From assembly GCA_945903465.1 (NCBI GenBank), contig CAMDOF010000015.1, positions 1 to 64,000 of the forward strand: 64,000 nt of DNA. Direction: 5' to 3'. The notes under the pieces are model-generated. The model saw only the letters and a list, made by a program, of their open reading frames with translations, did no database searches and had not been told where the DNA came from. Shown one piece after another: positions 43,504 to 53,371 of this stretch (position 1 is its first letter; the number at the start of each line of letters is the position of its first letter). The position numbers and the translations under genes are program-made. Source of the DNA: Opitutus sp. GAS368 (lineage in GTDB: Bacteria; Verrucomicrobiota; Verrucomicrobiia; Opitutales; Opitutaceae).

Positions 43504-43941
43504 ATGCCGAAAATCGAGGTCAACAAAGTCGCCGAAATCCTTAAGAAGAACGAAATTTCGCCCGCCATCCTGCGACGCGTAATTGAAGAAATGAACCTCG
43601 CCGTTCAACCCGAGGGGCCCGAGGGCGACAAGCCCCCCGCCGTAAAAAAACAATTTGTCATCGTACTCAGCGACCCCGACGAAAAAATGCCGAAACATGA
43701 CTTCGTTGGCTGGGTCCTCCAAATCCCCGAAAACGAGAGCGTCGCCACCACTCAGGATCGAATTTTCCGCAGTTCCTACGATTACAACACCACCAAGAAA
43801 GGGCAGCTCCTGCCCGTGAAAACCGTCGGCGAGGCTATCGAAAATGTTCCCGCTAAATTCTTCAAAGAGGCCGAGGTGTGGGTAAAAACGAAAACCCCCG
43901 TGCTGGTTTTAAAGACGAATAACGAAATACCGAAAGAGTAA
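43504..43941 (+). CDS. Conserved-type hypothetical protein, 145 residues
   Basis: Starts with a helical EVNKVAEILKKNEISPAILRRVIEEMN segment, then an extended VKKQFVIVLSDPDEKMPKHDFVGWVLQIPE strand region, and a charged end with KKGQLLPVKTVGEAIENVP. No signal peptide, membrane helix or known catalytic motif. The well-structured, non-repetitive composition and good codon use suggest a real gene. No function assigned. Confidence 0.62.
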   Translation: MPKIEVNKVAEILKKNEISPAILRRVIEEMNLAVQPEGPEGDKPPAVKKQFVIVLSDPDEKMPKHDFVGWVLQIPENESVATTQDRIFRSSYDYNTTKKGQLLPVKTVGEAIENVPAKFFKEAEVWVKTKTPVLVLKTNNEIPKE

Positions 43942-44000
43942 GACCACCGCTCCCGAGATGCGGGCGCAAGCCGCGTATCTCCGCGCCTTCCCGGCACCGG

Positions 44001-44564
44001 TTATTTCATCGCACCAGCGCCGTATTTATCAGGTGAAAATCCGCGTTCTTTGAGAGCTTGCCCGAGGGCCTTCAAGTCAAGGGCCGCTCCCGGCTTCACC
44101 CCAGATCGAACAAACCATCCTTGGTTCATCTCCAAGGCGTAAGCGAGTTCCGCGCTGCGGGAGGCCACCGTGTTTTCGTCAAACGGATACATCGGATAGA
44201 CTTCTTCGAGCTTACCGCCACTTCCGAAAAAACCGATATCCAACGCCGTGGGCGTATTTCGCATCCAAAACGTCATCGACTGCGGCTTGTCGTAAACAAA
44301 CAGCATCCCCTCATCCTGGCCCAGATCGCGACGATCCATCAGCCCGCGCTGCATCTCACTTGAGCGCACCGCCAACTGCATCCGGACGACGCGGTCGCCC
44401 ACGCGAATCGGGAAAAAATGTCCCGCAGATTTCGGCTCGGCGCTCACCCCTGCCGCCATGCTCGGAAACGCCTTTTCCCGCGCACAACCCAGGAGGGCGC
44501 CCGCTACCAGTGACGTCATTGCGACCACCCCGACGAACCACGAAACCGGATTTGCATTTTTCAC
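44001..44564 (-). CDS. DUF192-family lipoprotein
   Basis: Encodes 187 residues. A lipobox L-L-G-C at 24-27 follows a hydrophobic signal, predicting lipidation of Cys27. The DUF192 domain is clear: SSEMQRGLMDRRDLGQDEGMLFVYDKPQSMTFWMRNT (interrupted), then PLDIGFF-like ALDIGFFGSGGKL, and LEMNQGWFVRSGVKPG at the end. DUF192 proteins are small envelope proteins of unknown biochemical role. It is divergent from the M24 peptidase with a gap of about 14 bases. Confidence 0.87.
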   Translation of the reverse strand: MKNANPVSWFVGVVAMTSLVAGALLGCAREKAFPSMAAGVSAEPKSAGHFFPIRVGDRVVRMQLAVRSSEMQRGLMDRRDLGQDEGMLFVYDKPQSMTFWMRNTPTALDIGFFGSGGKLEEVYPMYPFDENTVASRSAELAYALEMNQGWFVRSGVKPGAALDLKALGQALKERGFSPDKYGAGAMK

Positions 44565-44578
44565 AAGCTCGTTGGCTA

Positions 44579-45757
44579 ATGCCCATTACATACCAACTCA
44601 ATCTCCGTATTTCTGTGCCAGGAAATTCTCCTTCTCCCCCGCTGCTCTACACCGATACCACACGCAGCCCCGACGCGTTGTACTTTGGCCAAGTAACTAT
44701 TCCCGACCCTTTCATCGCTTTTAGTTTAAGGGGGAAAAAATACGCCATCGTCAGCGCCCTCGAATTTGGCCGAGTCAGGAAAACCTCCGACTTCGATAGC
44801 GTGCTACCCCTCGAGGAGTACCTCCGGCGCGCCCGGGTCTTCTGGCCAGAACGCAAGATCGGCCCCGCCGAGGTCATCGTTCTCGCCGCCCAAGACTACG
44901 GCCAAAGGCGTTTCACGGTTCCAGAAGATTTTCCCGCGGCCATTTACCAAAAGCTCACCGGGCTCGGCCTCGAGTTGGCCATCGCGGACGGTCCTCTCTT
45001 CCCTTCCCGCGAAATTAAGACTCCCACCGAAATCGCTGCGATTCGCGAAGGCAATCACTGCAGCGCGCTCGGCTTCGCCGCGGCCGAACTCATTCTGCGC
45101 ACCGCCAAAGTTAAGGGCCGCCAACTTCACCACCGGGGCAAAATTCTGACGAGCGAGACCCTTAAGTTTGCCATTGAGGTCGCCTGCCTCGAGGCCGGCG
45201 CCGTCTCCGCCAACACCATCGTCGCCGGCGGAGACCAAGCCTGCGACCCTCATGAACGAGGAACCGGGCCCCTCCGCGCCCAGGAGCTCATCATCATCGA
45301 TATATTTCCCCGTGTGACCCGTACCGGCTTCCACGGCGACATGACGAGGACCTTCTTGCGCGGTCGCGCTAATGAAGCCCAACGAGGGCTCGTTGACGCC
45401 GTTCGCTCCGCTCAAATCGCCGCCACCAAATCGATCCGTGCAGGCGTCAACGGTCGGTTCATTCATAACCTCGTTGTCCAAGAGTTCCTCCGTCGTGGGT
45501 TTGCCACCCGCCACACCCCCAAGGGTTCAACGGGGTTTTTCCACAGCACCGGCCACGGTTTGGGCCTCGCCGTTCATGAGATGCCCAAAATCAGCGGAGC
45601 CGTCGATTGCCTCTTGCCCGAAAACGCCGTTGTCACGGTCGAGCCCGGCCTCTATTATCCGGGTTTAGGCGGTTGTCGGATAGAAGATGTCGTCCAAGTC
45701 ACCCCCACCTCATCCCGCCTCCTCTCACGCTATCACTACCAATGGGAGCTCACATGA
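44579..45757 (+). CDS. M24-family Xaa-Pro aminopeptidase-like enzyme
   Basis: Encodes 392 residues. An N-terminal creatinase-like domain (1-150) precedes the pita-bread core. The di-metal ligands are visible: IIIDIFPRV (Asp), FHGDMTRTFL (Asp), HSTGHGLGLAVHE (His), VVTVEPGLYYPG (Glu) and CRIEDVVQVT (Glu). Members cleave N-terminal residues before proline or are proline dipeptidases. The ATG at 44579 gives the expected MPITYQLNLR start, while the open frame extends upstream into the DUF192 region. Its TGA overlaps the ATG of the heptose kinase gene, beginning a run of six co-directional genes. Confidence 0.9.
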   Translation: MPITYQLNLRISVPGNSPSPPLLYTDTTRSPDALYFGQVTIPDPFIAFSLRGKKYAIVSALEFGRVRKTSDFDSVLPLEEYLRRARVFWPERKIGPAEVIVLAAQDYGQRRFTVPEDFPAAIYQKLTGLGLELAIADGPLFPSREIKTPTEIAAIREGNHCSALGFAAAELILRTAKVKGRQLHHRGKILTSETLKFAIEVACLEAGAVSANTIVAGGDQACDPHERGTGPLRAQELIIIDIFPRVTRTGFHGDMTRTFLRGRANEAQRGLVDAVRSAQIAATKSIRAGVNGRFIHNLVVQEFLRRGFATRHTPKGSTGFFHSTGHGLGLAVHEMPKISGAVDCLLPENAVVTVEPGLYYPGLGGCRIEDVVQVTPTSSRLLSRYHYQWELT

Positions 45758-46728
45758 AAAACTTCGGTCCACTTCTAAAAAAAATCACGCGCCTCCGCAT
45801 TCTGGTGGTCGGCGATGTTATGCTGGATCACTATATCTGGGGCGACGCCACGCGCATTTCCCCAGAGGCTCCCGTTCCTGTCGTCGATATCGCCCGCGAT
45901 TCCTGGACCGCGGGAGGCGCGGCCAACGTCGCCCTGAACATCGCCTCCCTCGGTGCCCGCTGCTCCATCGCCGGCTTCATCGGCACAGACGAAGCCGGAA
46001 AAAAACTCACCGAAATTCTTCACGAGAAAGAAATCAACACTCTGCCTACCCCGGGCGATGCCCCCACGATCATCAAGACTCGGGTGCTCGTCCGACACCA
46101 ACAACTCTGCCGGCTCGATCGCGAGGCGCCTCCTCCCGCCTATCACTTTCCCATCACCCTCGCCAAAGCACTTCTCGCCAAAGAAATCGCCGCCTGCGAT
46201 GCCGTGATTTTTTCTGACTACGCCAAGGGAATTCTGACCGACGAACTCGTCGCCCTCGTCACCCAAATGGCGCGCGCCGGAGGTAAATTTATCGCCCTCG
46301 ATCCAAAGCCCAAGCGCCCCCTCGCTTTCCACGGACTCGATCTCATCACCCCCAATAAACGCGAGTCTCTCCAACTCGCCGGTATCGCTCCAGGCGTCCA
46401 TCTTCACTTTCCCGCGGCCGAAGTTTGCCAACGCCTGCACGGGCTTTATGCCACCCGGCATCTCGTCGTCACGCTCGGAGAAGAGGGTATGTTGCTAAGT
46501 TCCGGTGGGAAAATTCACACCACCATCCCAACCGCCGCCCGCGAGGTCTACGATGTTTCCGGCGCCGGCGACACCGCTCTCGCCGGTCTCGTACTTGCGC
46601 TGACGGCCGGTGCTTCCCTCGAAACCGCTGCCCATTTCGCGAACGCTGCCGCCGGCGTTGTGGTTGCAAAAATTGGCACAGCCACCGTGACTCCAGCCGA
46701 GCTCACCAACTATCTGAATCACCGCTAG
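45754..46728 (+). CDS. rfaE1: D-glycero-beta-D-manno-heptose-7-phosphate kinase
   Basis: Encodes 324 residues. The ATG at 45754 lies after a GGGAG ribosome site and overlaps the preceding TGA. PfkB/ribokinase features are LVVGDVMLDHYIWGDATRISPEAPVPVV, GGAANVALNIASLGA, DLITPNKRE and YDVSGAGDTALAGLVLAL with the catalytic Asp. The ISPEAPVPV segment is diagnostic for the HldE/RfaE kinase. The cytidylyltransferase half is absent, so this is the single-domain HldA/RfaE1 form. It phosphorylates heptose-7-phosphate at C1 for ADP-heptose and LPS inner core. The next gene is gmhB, the following pathway step. Confidence 0.93.
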   Translation: MKNFGPLLKKITRLRILVVGDVMLDHYIWGDATRISPEAPVPVVDIARDSWTAGGAANVALNIASLGARCSIAGFIGTDEAGKKLTEILHEKEINTLPTPGDAPTIIKTRVLVRHQQLCRLDREAPPPAYHFPITLAKALLAKEIAACDAVIFSDYAKGILTDELVALVTQMARAGGKFIALDPKPKRPLAFHGLDLITPNKRESLQLAGIAPGVHLHFPAAEVCQRLHGLYATRHLVVTLGEEGMLLSSGGKIHTTIPTAAREVYDVSGAGDTALAGLVLALTAGASLETAAHFANAAAGVVVAKIGTATVTPAELTNYLNHR

Positions 46729-46732
46729 CATC

Positions 46733-47263
46733 ATGCGCAAAGCCCTTTTCCTTGATCGCGACGGCACGCTCATCTTTGACAAACATTACCTATCCGACCC
46801 GGCCGGCGTGGAGGTGATTCCTGGCGTCGCGGAGGCACTCCGACAGGCTCGCGCCTTAGGCTATCGCCTGTTTATCCTGACCAATCAGTCGGGCATCGCC
46901 GCGGGGTTACATACCCTCAAAGACGTCCATCGCTGCAACGATCGCATGGACGAACTCCTGGGGCTTCCACACCCCATTTTCGACGATATCTGCATCGCGC
47001 CAGAGGGCCCCAACGATCCCATCGTCTTTCGAAAACCCTCTCCCCGCTTCATCGTCGAATCAATCGCGCGCTACGATCTTGACCCCCAAAGCTGCTGGAT
47101 GGTGGGCGATCGCCAAAGCGATATTGAAGCTGGGCTCAACGCCGCCATCCGCAGCGCTGCCGTGTGCACCGGTAAACACGATGAAGCCACTTGGCGCGCC
47201 CTCGCCTTTCCGTTGGTGCCCATTTTTCCCAGCTTAGTCGAATTTGTCCGGACGCTGTCATGA
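46733..47263 (+). CDS. gmhB: D-glycero-D-manno-heptose-1,7-bisphosphate phosphatase
   Basis: Encodes 176 residues of the HAD IIIA type. ALFLDRDGTL gives nucleophile Asp8 and acid/base Asp10, LFILTNQSGIAAG gives motif II, the conserved KPSPRFI carries motif III Lys, and WMVGDRQSDIEAG gives the acidic motif IV. GmhB usually has a zinc loop with a Cys-His-Cys-Cys pattern after the substrate motif. Here the loop reads DICIAPEGPNDPIVFRKPSP, with a single Cys, so the structural zinc is probably lost. It follows rfaE1 by 4 bases, supporting the heptose pathway. Confidence 0.88.
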   Translation: MRKALFLDRDGTLIFDKHYLSDPAGVEVIPGVAEALRQARALGYRLFILTNQSGIAAGLHTLKDVHRCNDRMDELLGLPHPIFDDICIAPEGPNDPIVFRKPSPRFIVESIARYDLDPQSCWMVGDRQSDIEAGLNAAIRSAAVCTGKHDEATWRALAFPLVPIFPSLVEFVRTLS

Positions 47264-47392
47264 ACCCGAACCTGCGCGTCATCAGCCAGCCGCCACGCCT
47301 AAGCAGCCACCCTCGCCTCCGTCCCGTTTTCGAATCGCCCTTCACCCACCCAGCGACGGTCGCGGACCGCACCCCCGCCCAGCACTCCTACC

Positions 47393-48220
47393 ATGCCTGA
47401 ACTCGCCGAGGTCGAATTCTTCCGCAAGCGTTGGCACCTCGCGGCAGACGGCTCCCAGATCGTAGGCATCAAAACTCACGATCAAAAAAAACTGCTTCGC
47501 TCACTGGATTTAGTTTCCTTCCGACAGGCCTTAGTCGGCGCCCACTTTGAATCTTCCCGCGCCGCCGCCAAGCAGATGGTTTTTAACTTTTCAGGGAACG
47601 TCTGGCTCGGCATCCACCTCGGGATGAGCGGCGAGCTCTCGATCGCTCCCACCACGCATACGCCGGGTCCCCACGATCATCTCGTTCTCGTCACCACTCG
47701 CCACTCGCTCGTATTCAAGGACCCGCGCATGTTTGGTCGCATCGACTTTCACGTCGGCCAGTCCGCCCCACCTTGGTGGAGTCGCATCGCTCCCGCTATC
47801 CGGTCACCTGCCTTTTCAGTTCCCGCGGTCACGGCATTCCTCAAGCGCCGCGCGCGGACCCCGATCAAGGCGACCCTTCTCATGCAGGAACGTTTCCCGG
47901 GCATCGGGAACTGGATGGCGGACGAAATTCTCTGGCGGTCCGCGATTCACCCCGCACGTCTCTCCGGCTCACTCACGACAAACGAAGTGCGAACCCTCCA
48001 TCGCGAGTGCCGCCAACTGTGCCGCATGGCCCTCGCCGCCATCGCTGGTCGCGGCGATCGCCTTCCCGCTAACCTCAATATCGGCATTCCCAACACCTGG
48101 CTTTTCAACCATCGCTGGCAACGCGGTCAGCGCTGCCCGCTAACCGGCGTCGTCCTAGCCCATGCGACCATCGGAGGACGGACCACCTGCTGGTCCCCTG
48201 CCCGGCAGAAACTCATATGA
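47393..48220 (+). CDS. mutM: Formamidopyrimidine-DNA glycosylase (Fpg/MutM-type)
   Basis: Encodes 275 residues beginning [10 protein letters not shown], where the N-terminal Pro after Met removal is the nucleophile and Glu3 the acid. DNA-binding features are [49 protein letters not shown] (helix-two-turn-helix) and [14 protein letters not shown]. The C-terminal zinc finger has CPLTG and TTCWSPARQ, so two of the four expected cysteines are replaced. Loss of zinc is likely, as in the zincless Nei/Fpg relatives. It removes oxidised purines. It overlaps tlyA by 4 bases. Confidence 0.9.
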   Translation: MPELAEVEFFRKRWHLAADGSQIVGIKTHDQKKLLRSLDLVSFRQALVGAHFESSRAAAKQMVFNFSGNVWLGIHLGMSGELSIAPTTHTPGPHDHLVLVTTRHSLVFKDPRMFGRIDFHVGQSAPPWWSRIAPAIRSPAFSVPAVTAFLKRRARTPIKATLLMQERFPGIGNWMADEILWRSAIHPARLSGSLTTNEVRTLHRECRQLCRMALAAIAGRGDRLPANLNIGIPNTWLFNHRWQRGQRCPLTGVVLAHATIGGRTTCWSPARQKLI

Positions 48221-48984
48221 AAAAAATGCGTCTCGACGAGTTACTGGTCGTCCGAGGTCTCGCCGAGACCCGCGCCCAAGCCAAATCACTCATCATGAGC
48301 GGACGTGTCCTCAAAGGAACGGAGCGCCTCGAAAAGCCCGGTAAGGACTTCTCGGTCGATGCCGCGATTACGGTTGAACAGCCCCCGCGCTTCGTCAGCC
48401 GCGGCGGCGAAAAACTCGCCGCCGCCCTCGAAAAGTTCGCTCTCAATCTGCACTCTGCGCACGTCCTTGACGTCGGCGCCTCCACCGGCGGCTTCACCGA
48501 CTGCGTCCTCCAAGCCGGCGCTGCCGCCGTGGTTTGTGTTGATGTCGGCCGCGCCCAGCTCCACGCCCGGTTACGCCAAGATCCTCGCGTCACCAATCTC
48601 GAAAAAATCAACGCACGCTTTATCCGCGCGGAGGATTTACCGCGAGCCGAGTTCGATTTGATCGTCATGGATCTGTCTTTCATTTCACTCAAGTCAGTCC
48701 TGCCCGCCATCTGGCCATTACTCCGCCTCGGCGGATCACTCGTCGCCCTGGTAAAACCCCAGTTCGAAGCGGGTAAAGCCGCGGCCGACAAGGGACGCGG
48801 CGTAATTCGCGACGTCGCTGTTCAAGAGGGCGCCCTCACCAGCGTGCGCTCATTCGCTCTCGAAAAACTGCACGGTGCTCACGTCACTGGCAGTATCGAT
48901 TCACCCATTCGCGGAGCCGACGGTAATCGGGAATTCTTGCTGTGCCTCCACAAATCCGTGTTATCGACGCCATCCTCTGAATGA
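48217..48984 (+). CDS. tlyA: TlyA-family rRNA 2'-O-methyltransferase/hemolysin-like
   Basis: Encodes 255 residues. An S4-type RNA-binding domain ([23 protein letters not shown]) is followed by a FtsJ/RrmJ-like methyltransferase with [32 protein letters not shown] (SAM site), [14 protein letters not shown] and LVKPQFEAG (catalytic Lys). TlyA methylates 16S and 23S rRNA cytidines and affects capreomycin susceptibility in mycobacteria; hemolysin is a legacy name. ATGA overlaps with mutM on one side and nadK on the other make this a coupled unit. Confidence 0.93.
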   Translation: MKKMRLDELLVVRGLAETRAQAKSLIMSGRVLKGTERLEKPGKDFSVDAAITVEQPPRFVSRGGEKLAAALEKFALNLHSAHVLDVGASTGGFTDCVLQAGAAAVVCVDVGRAQLHARLRQDPRVTNLEKINARFIRAEDLPRAEFDLIVMDLSFISLKSVLPAIWPLLRLGGSLVALVKPQFEAGKAAADKGRGVIRDVAVQEGALTSVRSFALEKLHGAHVTGSIDSPIRGADGNREFLLCLHKSVLSTPSSE

Positions 48985-49820
48985 AACCGATCCGCCAGCT
49001 CGCCTTCGTGGTCAACGAGAAGAAGGAAGGGGCCCCCGCCCTCGCTCGAGAACTGACGCAAATCGCCCGAGCAAGCGCCGTCGCCTTAAAGCAGACCACG
49101 CGCTTCCCCCTGCCTAAAGGTTATCTCGAGGGCAGCGACGCCTGCTGCGTGATCGGCGGCGATGGCACCCTACTCGGAGTCGCGCGCGAATCCGCCCGCT
49201 GCCAGGTGCCCATCATCGGCGTCAATCGAGGGAGCCTCGGCTTTCTCACCACTTTCTCCGCCGACGAAGCCCGCTCCCAATTCAAGTCGCTCCTCCGTGG
49301 CGAATTTCAAATTGATCAGCGCGCCATGCTCGAATGCTCCACGGGGCGCGGCCCCAAAGAACTCGCGCTCAATGATGTCCTGTTAAAAGATACCGTCAAT
49401 TCACGCCTCGTCCGCCTCGGAGTTTTCGCAGATGGCGAATTGGTCACCGACTACACCTGCGACGGCCTGATCTTCTCCACCCCCACTGGCTCCACCGCCT
49501 ACAACCTTTCCGCGGGCGGGCCCATTCTTCATCCCAAGGCGGGCGTCATCGCGATGACCCCAATCTGTCCCCACACGCTGAGCAATCGATCGATCATCTT
49601 TCGCGAAAATGTGAAACTAAGGGTCTTCAACCGCTCGGGCGAGTCACGCCTGCTGGTCGCTCTCGATGGTCAACGAAACTTGAAAGTAAGCGCCCAGTCA
49701 CCCGTCGAGATCTCGATGTCCACTTGGCGGCTACCACTCGCCCAGCGCGCCGACTACTCCCATTTCGCCGTCGTCCGCGCCAAGTTAAAATGGAGCGGTG
49801 AACTCATCGCGAAGACCTAG
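48981..49820 (+). CDS. nadK: NAD(+) kinase
   Basis: Encodes 279 residues. The diagnostic motifs are [15 protein letters not shown] (GGDGT), [23 protein letters not shown], and [25 protein letters not shown]. It phosphorylates NAD to NADP with ATP or polyphosphate. Cytosolic and of standard length. The start overlaps the tlyA stop by 4 bases. The following 49821-50157 stretch shows no gene or clear promoter. Confidence 0.96.
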   Translation: MKPIRQLAFVVNEKKEGAPALARELTQIARASAVALKQTTRFPLPKGYLEGSDACCVIGGDGTLLGVARESARCQVPIIGVNRGSLGFLTTFSADEARSQFKSLLRGEFQIDQRAMLECSTGRGPKELALNDVLLKDTVNSRLVRLGVFADGELVTDYTCDGLIFSTPTGSTAYNLSAGGPILHPKAGVIAMTPICPHTLSNRSIIFRENVKLRVFNRSGESRLLVALDGQRNLKVSAQSPVEISMSTWRLPLAQRADYSHFAVVRAKLKWSGELIAKT

Positions 49821-50157
49821 CGGCTTCGGGCCTCGCGGCGGACTCCCTCGCAGTCTCGAAAAGCCCGACGGTGGCCTCGTAGTTTAATTTCGATCCGCAC
49901 GGAGCGTTGCAGACACGGCAGCGCGTATTCATCAAGACCTCAACCTACTGAGAATCAACGAGGCTTGGGTGCGGAAATTCTCATCTGGAAAAACTTTTCC
50001 CCGCGTCAAAAATTCCCGTGCTTTCAGAGCGTAAAATCGAAGTCCAAGAGTAAATGCGTGGGGAATTTGCGCATGGGTTGGCTGCCTTCGTGAATACGCG
50101 GTGCAGACACGGACGTTTTCAGCAGGTTAACCCGACAGGCTGCCAGCCAACGGGCAC

Positions 50158-50183
50158 AAAAAAAGCCCCAGAAAACTGGGGCT
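50158..50183 (-). terminator. Rho-independent terminator of EF-hand gene
   Basis: AGCCCCAG (50164-50171) pairs with CTGGGGCT (50176-50183) around an AAAA loop. On the minus strand it continues into seven T residues (50164-50158). It lies 33 bases beyond the small EF-hand gene. Confidence 0.92.
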
Positions 50184-50215
50184 CGCAATCGCTGGATCGG
50201 AGTTAACCGATGAGC

Positions 50216-50455
50216 TTACTTCTTGGCTTTTTCGGCCTTGGCCTTCGCAACGTCAGCGTCGCGCACAGCCTTCTCGCCATCATCGAGCTTTCCGTTGCCG
50301 TTCTTGTCGTACTTCTTCAAGTCGGCTTCTTCTTTCTTCTTCTTCTTGGCGGCCTTTTCGGCGTCGTCAGCAGCTTGCACGGTCGGTACCGCGAAGGTAC
50401 AAGCGACAGCGAACAGGCTGGCAATTAGGATAAGTTTTGAGGCTAGTTTTTTCAT
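50216..50455 (-). CDS. Small exported EF-hand protein
   Basis: Encodes 79 residues from the ATG at 50455. A signal peptide (6-28, ending VPTVQAAD) precedes a Lys-rich linker with five consecutive lysines and one canonical 12-residue EF-hand loop, D50-K-N-G-N-G-K-L-D-D-G-E61, predicted to bind calcium. The tail is again Lys/Ala-rich. A single EF-hand suggests dimerisation or a calcium-sensitive matrix role, but this is inference. It is a monocistronic unit with a strong terminator. Base composition is richer in A/T upstream of it than in its neighbours. Confidence 0.85.
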   Translation of the reverse strand: MKKLASKLILIASLFAVACTFAVPTVQAADDAEKAAKKKKKEEADLKKYDKNGNGKLDDGEKAVRDADVAKAKAEKAKK

Positions 50456-50726
50456 GGGCGCGCAACAGTAATAAAGCGTTTCCCAAAAGCCAGACCGATC
50501 TGAGCGACTCGCTAACTTTTTATCCAAGATGCATTATATTTCTCTATTAATATATGAATAACAACAATTTACATTATTAAACTGGCCTTCTCCCGTTTCC
50601 GCCTGAGGCTAAAGACAACGTGGCCCGCTGAATAACGAGCCCGCTCCTACGGGCGAAAAGGGTTCTTGAGGCTCAGGCGCCGCCCACCGGCATACCGCTC
50701 GGAGCGACGGGCCCTTTACCCTAAAA

Positions 50727-53297
50727 TCAGGGCCGCACGACCAATTGGGTGCGCTGCTCCACCCCAAATCGACGCGCGGCAAAGTCCGCCAAATCTGCGA
50801 GCGTCACCGCGTCAATTCTCCGATCATAATTTTTCCAGTCATTAATCGGCTGACCCTGGATCGCGTTCAAACCGGCCTGCATCGCTCGCGCGGAATTGGT
50901 CTGAAAAGCTTGCCGCCGCGCGGCCTTCAAACGCGTCTGGCACCGCAACAATTCCGCCGCCTCAACCCCACCTGCCCGCACCCGCGCAATTTCCGCGTTA
51001 ATTTCCGCCAAAACCTCCGACTCCTTGCCCGGCTGGGTGCCCGCGAGAAAATAAAACATCCCGGCATCTAAGCCGGAGACTCGCCCAGAGCGGACGAAAT
51101 AGGCCAAGGCTTTCTCCTCGCGAACCCGCTCGAACAAGCGCGAGGCCATACCACTAAAGAGCTCGTCGGCCACCTCGCCCGAATAAAAATCCTCCGCGTT
51201 CACGCAGGGACCAGGAAATGCCTGCAACACCACCGCCTGCTCCCTCGGTTGCACTTCCACAAAATCACCCGTCGCTGCCGGCAACGGCGACCGACCGACC
51301 AGAGCAGGCCCACCGGCTAACGTTCCTTTCGGGATACGGGTGAGAAATGCCTTCAATTTCAGCGCTAATTTCTTGGGATCGAAGTCACCCGCCACCGCTA
51401 GAACCACGTTTGAACCTACGCAAAGGCGCCGGTGCAACTGCACCAAATCCCGAGGGGTGACCGCCTTGACCCCAGCAAGATTGCCCGACGCATCATAGGC
51501 GAGCGGATGATCACCAAAAAATTTCGCGCGAAGGCGCTTCCCCGCGAGCGTCACTACGTCGTCATCGTCCTGCTGCAAACCGGCTATCTGCGCGTCGCGT
51601 TCAATCTTCAACGTCGCCGCCTTGAACTTTGGGGTCAGCACCGCTGCCGCCAGTACGGCGAGGGCTCGATCAGCGTCCGGCGGCAAAACCTCTACCGCCA
51701 AGCCGACACTATTATTACCAGAAAAAGGATAAAACGATCCGCCAATTTCCTCAATAAACTGCGCGACGTCCGCGGACGAACGCGCCCCCGCATCCTTGGT
51801 CAGCATCGTCGCCAGCAACCCGGTCGATCCTCGCTTCTTGGGATTCTCAAAGAGCGCGCCTCCTTGCATCACAAAGCGGAGATGTAAGTTGGGGAGACGT
51901 CGATCGCGTTGGAGTAAGAGGCGCGCCCCGTTCGCCAAGGTCATTTCGCTAAACTCCCCGTCGCTCTTGACCGTCGACTTCAACGGTCCATTGGTGGGAA
52001 CCGCCGCCAACGGATTGAGCGAAACCGAGTTCAGGCGCTCTGAGCCGAGATAGCGCTGCAAGCAGCGACTCAGCTGCCCTGGCTTGACGGCCGAAATCCG
52101 CGCAAAATAACTCCGGCTATAATCGAGATCACCTAGCACCACCTCCGCCACACCCAAGCGCGAAGCCTGACCACTCATCGTTTTACGAGAATTGATTTCA
52201 CCGACGACCAGCTGGCAGATGGCCTTCTTCAATTGGGAGAATCCGAACCCCCCTTTCCCCAAACGCCGCAAACAGGCCAAAATCGCCGCCTCGGCGGCGG
52301 GCCGCTTTTCTGCTTCACACGTAAAAGAGATACAAAACAGGCCCGTCTTACCCGGATTCCAAGCCGAGGAGTCAATCGAATGAACGAGGCCGGCGCGCTC
52401 GCGCAACTCATCCCAAAGAATAGAACTATCACCACTACCCAACACCATTGCCAACAAATCGAGGACCGCCGCATCTTCGTGCCCGAGCCCCGGAATAGGC
52501 CAAGCCAGCACTCCGCGCGTCAATTCCACACTTTCAAAGCGATGCTCACGACGCGGGGCCAGCTGCACGGGTTCATCAGAGACCAGAACCGGGGCCAACC
52601 TCACCCGTGGTGCCGCCCCAAAATGCTGAGCGACCGCCGCTCGGGTTGCAGCCATATCCACGTCACCCACTACGACCACCACCAAGTTATTAGGCACGTA
52701 GCGTGAATGGTAATACTCGAGCAAGTCACCCCTCGTCACCGCGGAAAAGACATCCCGGTGCCCAATAATCGGATGCCGAAACGGATGTTCGCGAAAAGCT
52801 AGAGCAAACAATCCATCCCAAAGGCGGTTATCTGGATCGTCTTTGGTCATCGAAATCTCGCGCAGAATCACTTCTTTTTCCTTCGCCACTTCGTCTTCTG
52901 GCAGCGTGGAATTTAGAACCGCGTCCCCCAGCAAATCAATCGCGACGCCCGTGTGCTCGCTCGGTAGATCAATATAATAAACCGTCCGATCAAATGTTGT
53001 GTAAGCGTTGATGTAGCCCCCGTGGGCCTGAACCACCGAGCTGATCTCCCGCCCCGCCCGCCGCACGGTTCCTTTAAAAAGCATATGCTCAAGATAGTGC
53101 GACAACCCAGCCCCGAGATGCGCGGCCTCGTGAATGCTGCCCGTCTTCACCCAGACTTGCACCGAGGCCAGCGCCGCCGAGGTATCCTGTTTGATGATTA
53201 ACGTAAGCCCGTTGGCAAAAACGCTGCGCTCGACCGGCTCGCCCCAAAATGGATCGAGCAGGCTAAGATCAGCGGGAGCGGAAAACGATTTGACCAT
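50727..53297 (-). CDS. M16-family zinc metallopeptidase, two-domain
   Basis: Encodes 856 residues from the ATG at 53297; an upstream TTG gives 15 more but looks less likely. The N-terminal M16 half has the inverted zinc motif H67-Y-L-E70-H71 and the third ligand Glu147 in VILREIS. The C-terminal half (about 430-856) is an M16_C-type domain without a zinc site. The pair forms the clamshell of insulinase-like peptidases that degrade peptides of about 10-70 residues. No signal peptide is evident in this start. It is upstream, on the same strand, of no other gene; the Minf_1886 gene lies 74 bases 5' of it. Confidence 0.9.
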   Translation of the reverse strand: MVKSFSAPADLSLLDPFWGEPVERSVFANGLTLIIKQDTSAALASVQVWVKTGSIHEAAHLGAGLSHYLEHMLFKGTVRRAGREISSVVQAHGGYINAYTTFDRTVYYIDLPSEHTGVAIDLLGDAVLNSTLPEDEVAKEKEVILREISMTKDDPDNRLWDGLFALAFREHPFRHPIIGHRDVFSAVTRGDLLEYYHSRYVPNNLVVVVVGDVDMAATRAAVAQHFGAAPRVRLAPVLVSDEPVQLAPRREHRFESVELTRGVLAWPIPGLGHEDAAVLDLLAMVLGSGDSSILWDELRERAGLVHSIDSSAWNPGKTGLFCISFTCEAEKRPAAEAAILACLRRLGKGGFGFSQLKKAICQLVVGEINSRKTMSGQASRLGVAEVVLGDLDYSRSYFARISAVKPGQLSRCLQRYLGSERLNSVSLNPLAAVPTNGPLKSTVKSDGEFSEMTLANGARLLLQRDRRLPNLHLRFVMQGGALFENPKKRGSTGLLATMLTKDAGARSSADVAQFIEEIGGSFYPFSGNNSVGLAVEVLPPDADRALAVLAAAVLTPKFKAATLKIERDAQIAGLQQDDDDVVTLAGKRLRAKFFGDHPLAYDASGNLAGVKAVTPRDLVQLHRRLCVGSNVVLAVAGDFDPKKLALKLKAFLTRIPKGTLAGGPALVGRSPLPAATGDFVEVQPREQAVVLQAFPGPCVNAEDFYSGEVADELFSGMASRLFERVREEKALAYFVRSGRVSGLDAGMFYFLAGTQPGKESEVLAEINAEIARVRAGGVEAAELLRCQTRLKAARRQAFQTNSARAMQAGLNAIQGQPINDWKNYDRRIDAVTLADLADFAARRFGVEQRTQLVVRP

Positions 53298-53371
53298 AAT
53301 CAATTGAGGGCTTCTCCGCCCGGGAACGCCAACAAAACTCAAAACATAAAGTCAACCCATCTGTCCGCTCT

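Noticed and set aside
47262-47400. 45-residue frame between gmhB and mutM
   Set aside because: No ribosome site, Pro/Arg-rich, overlaps the mutM start and shows no domain.
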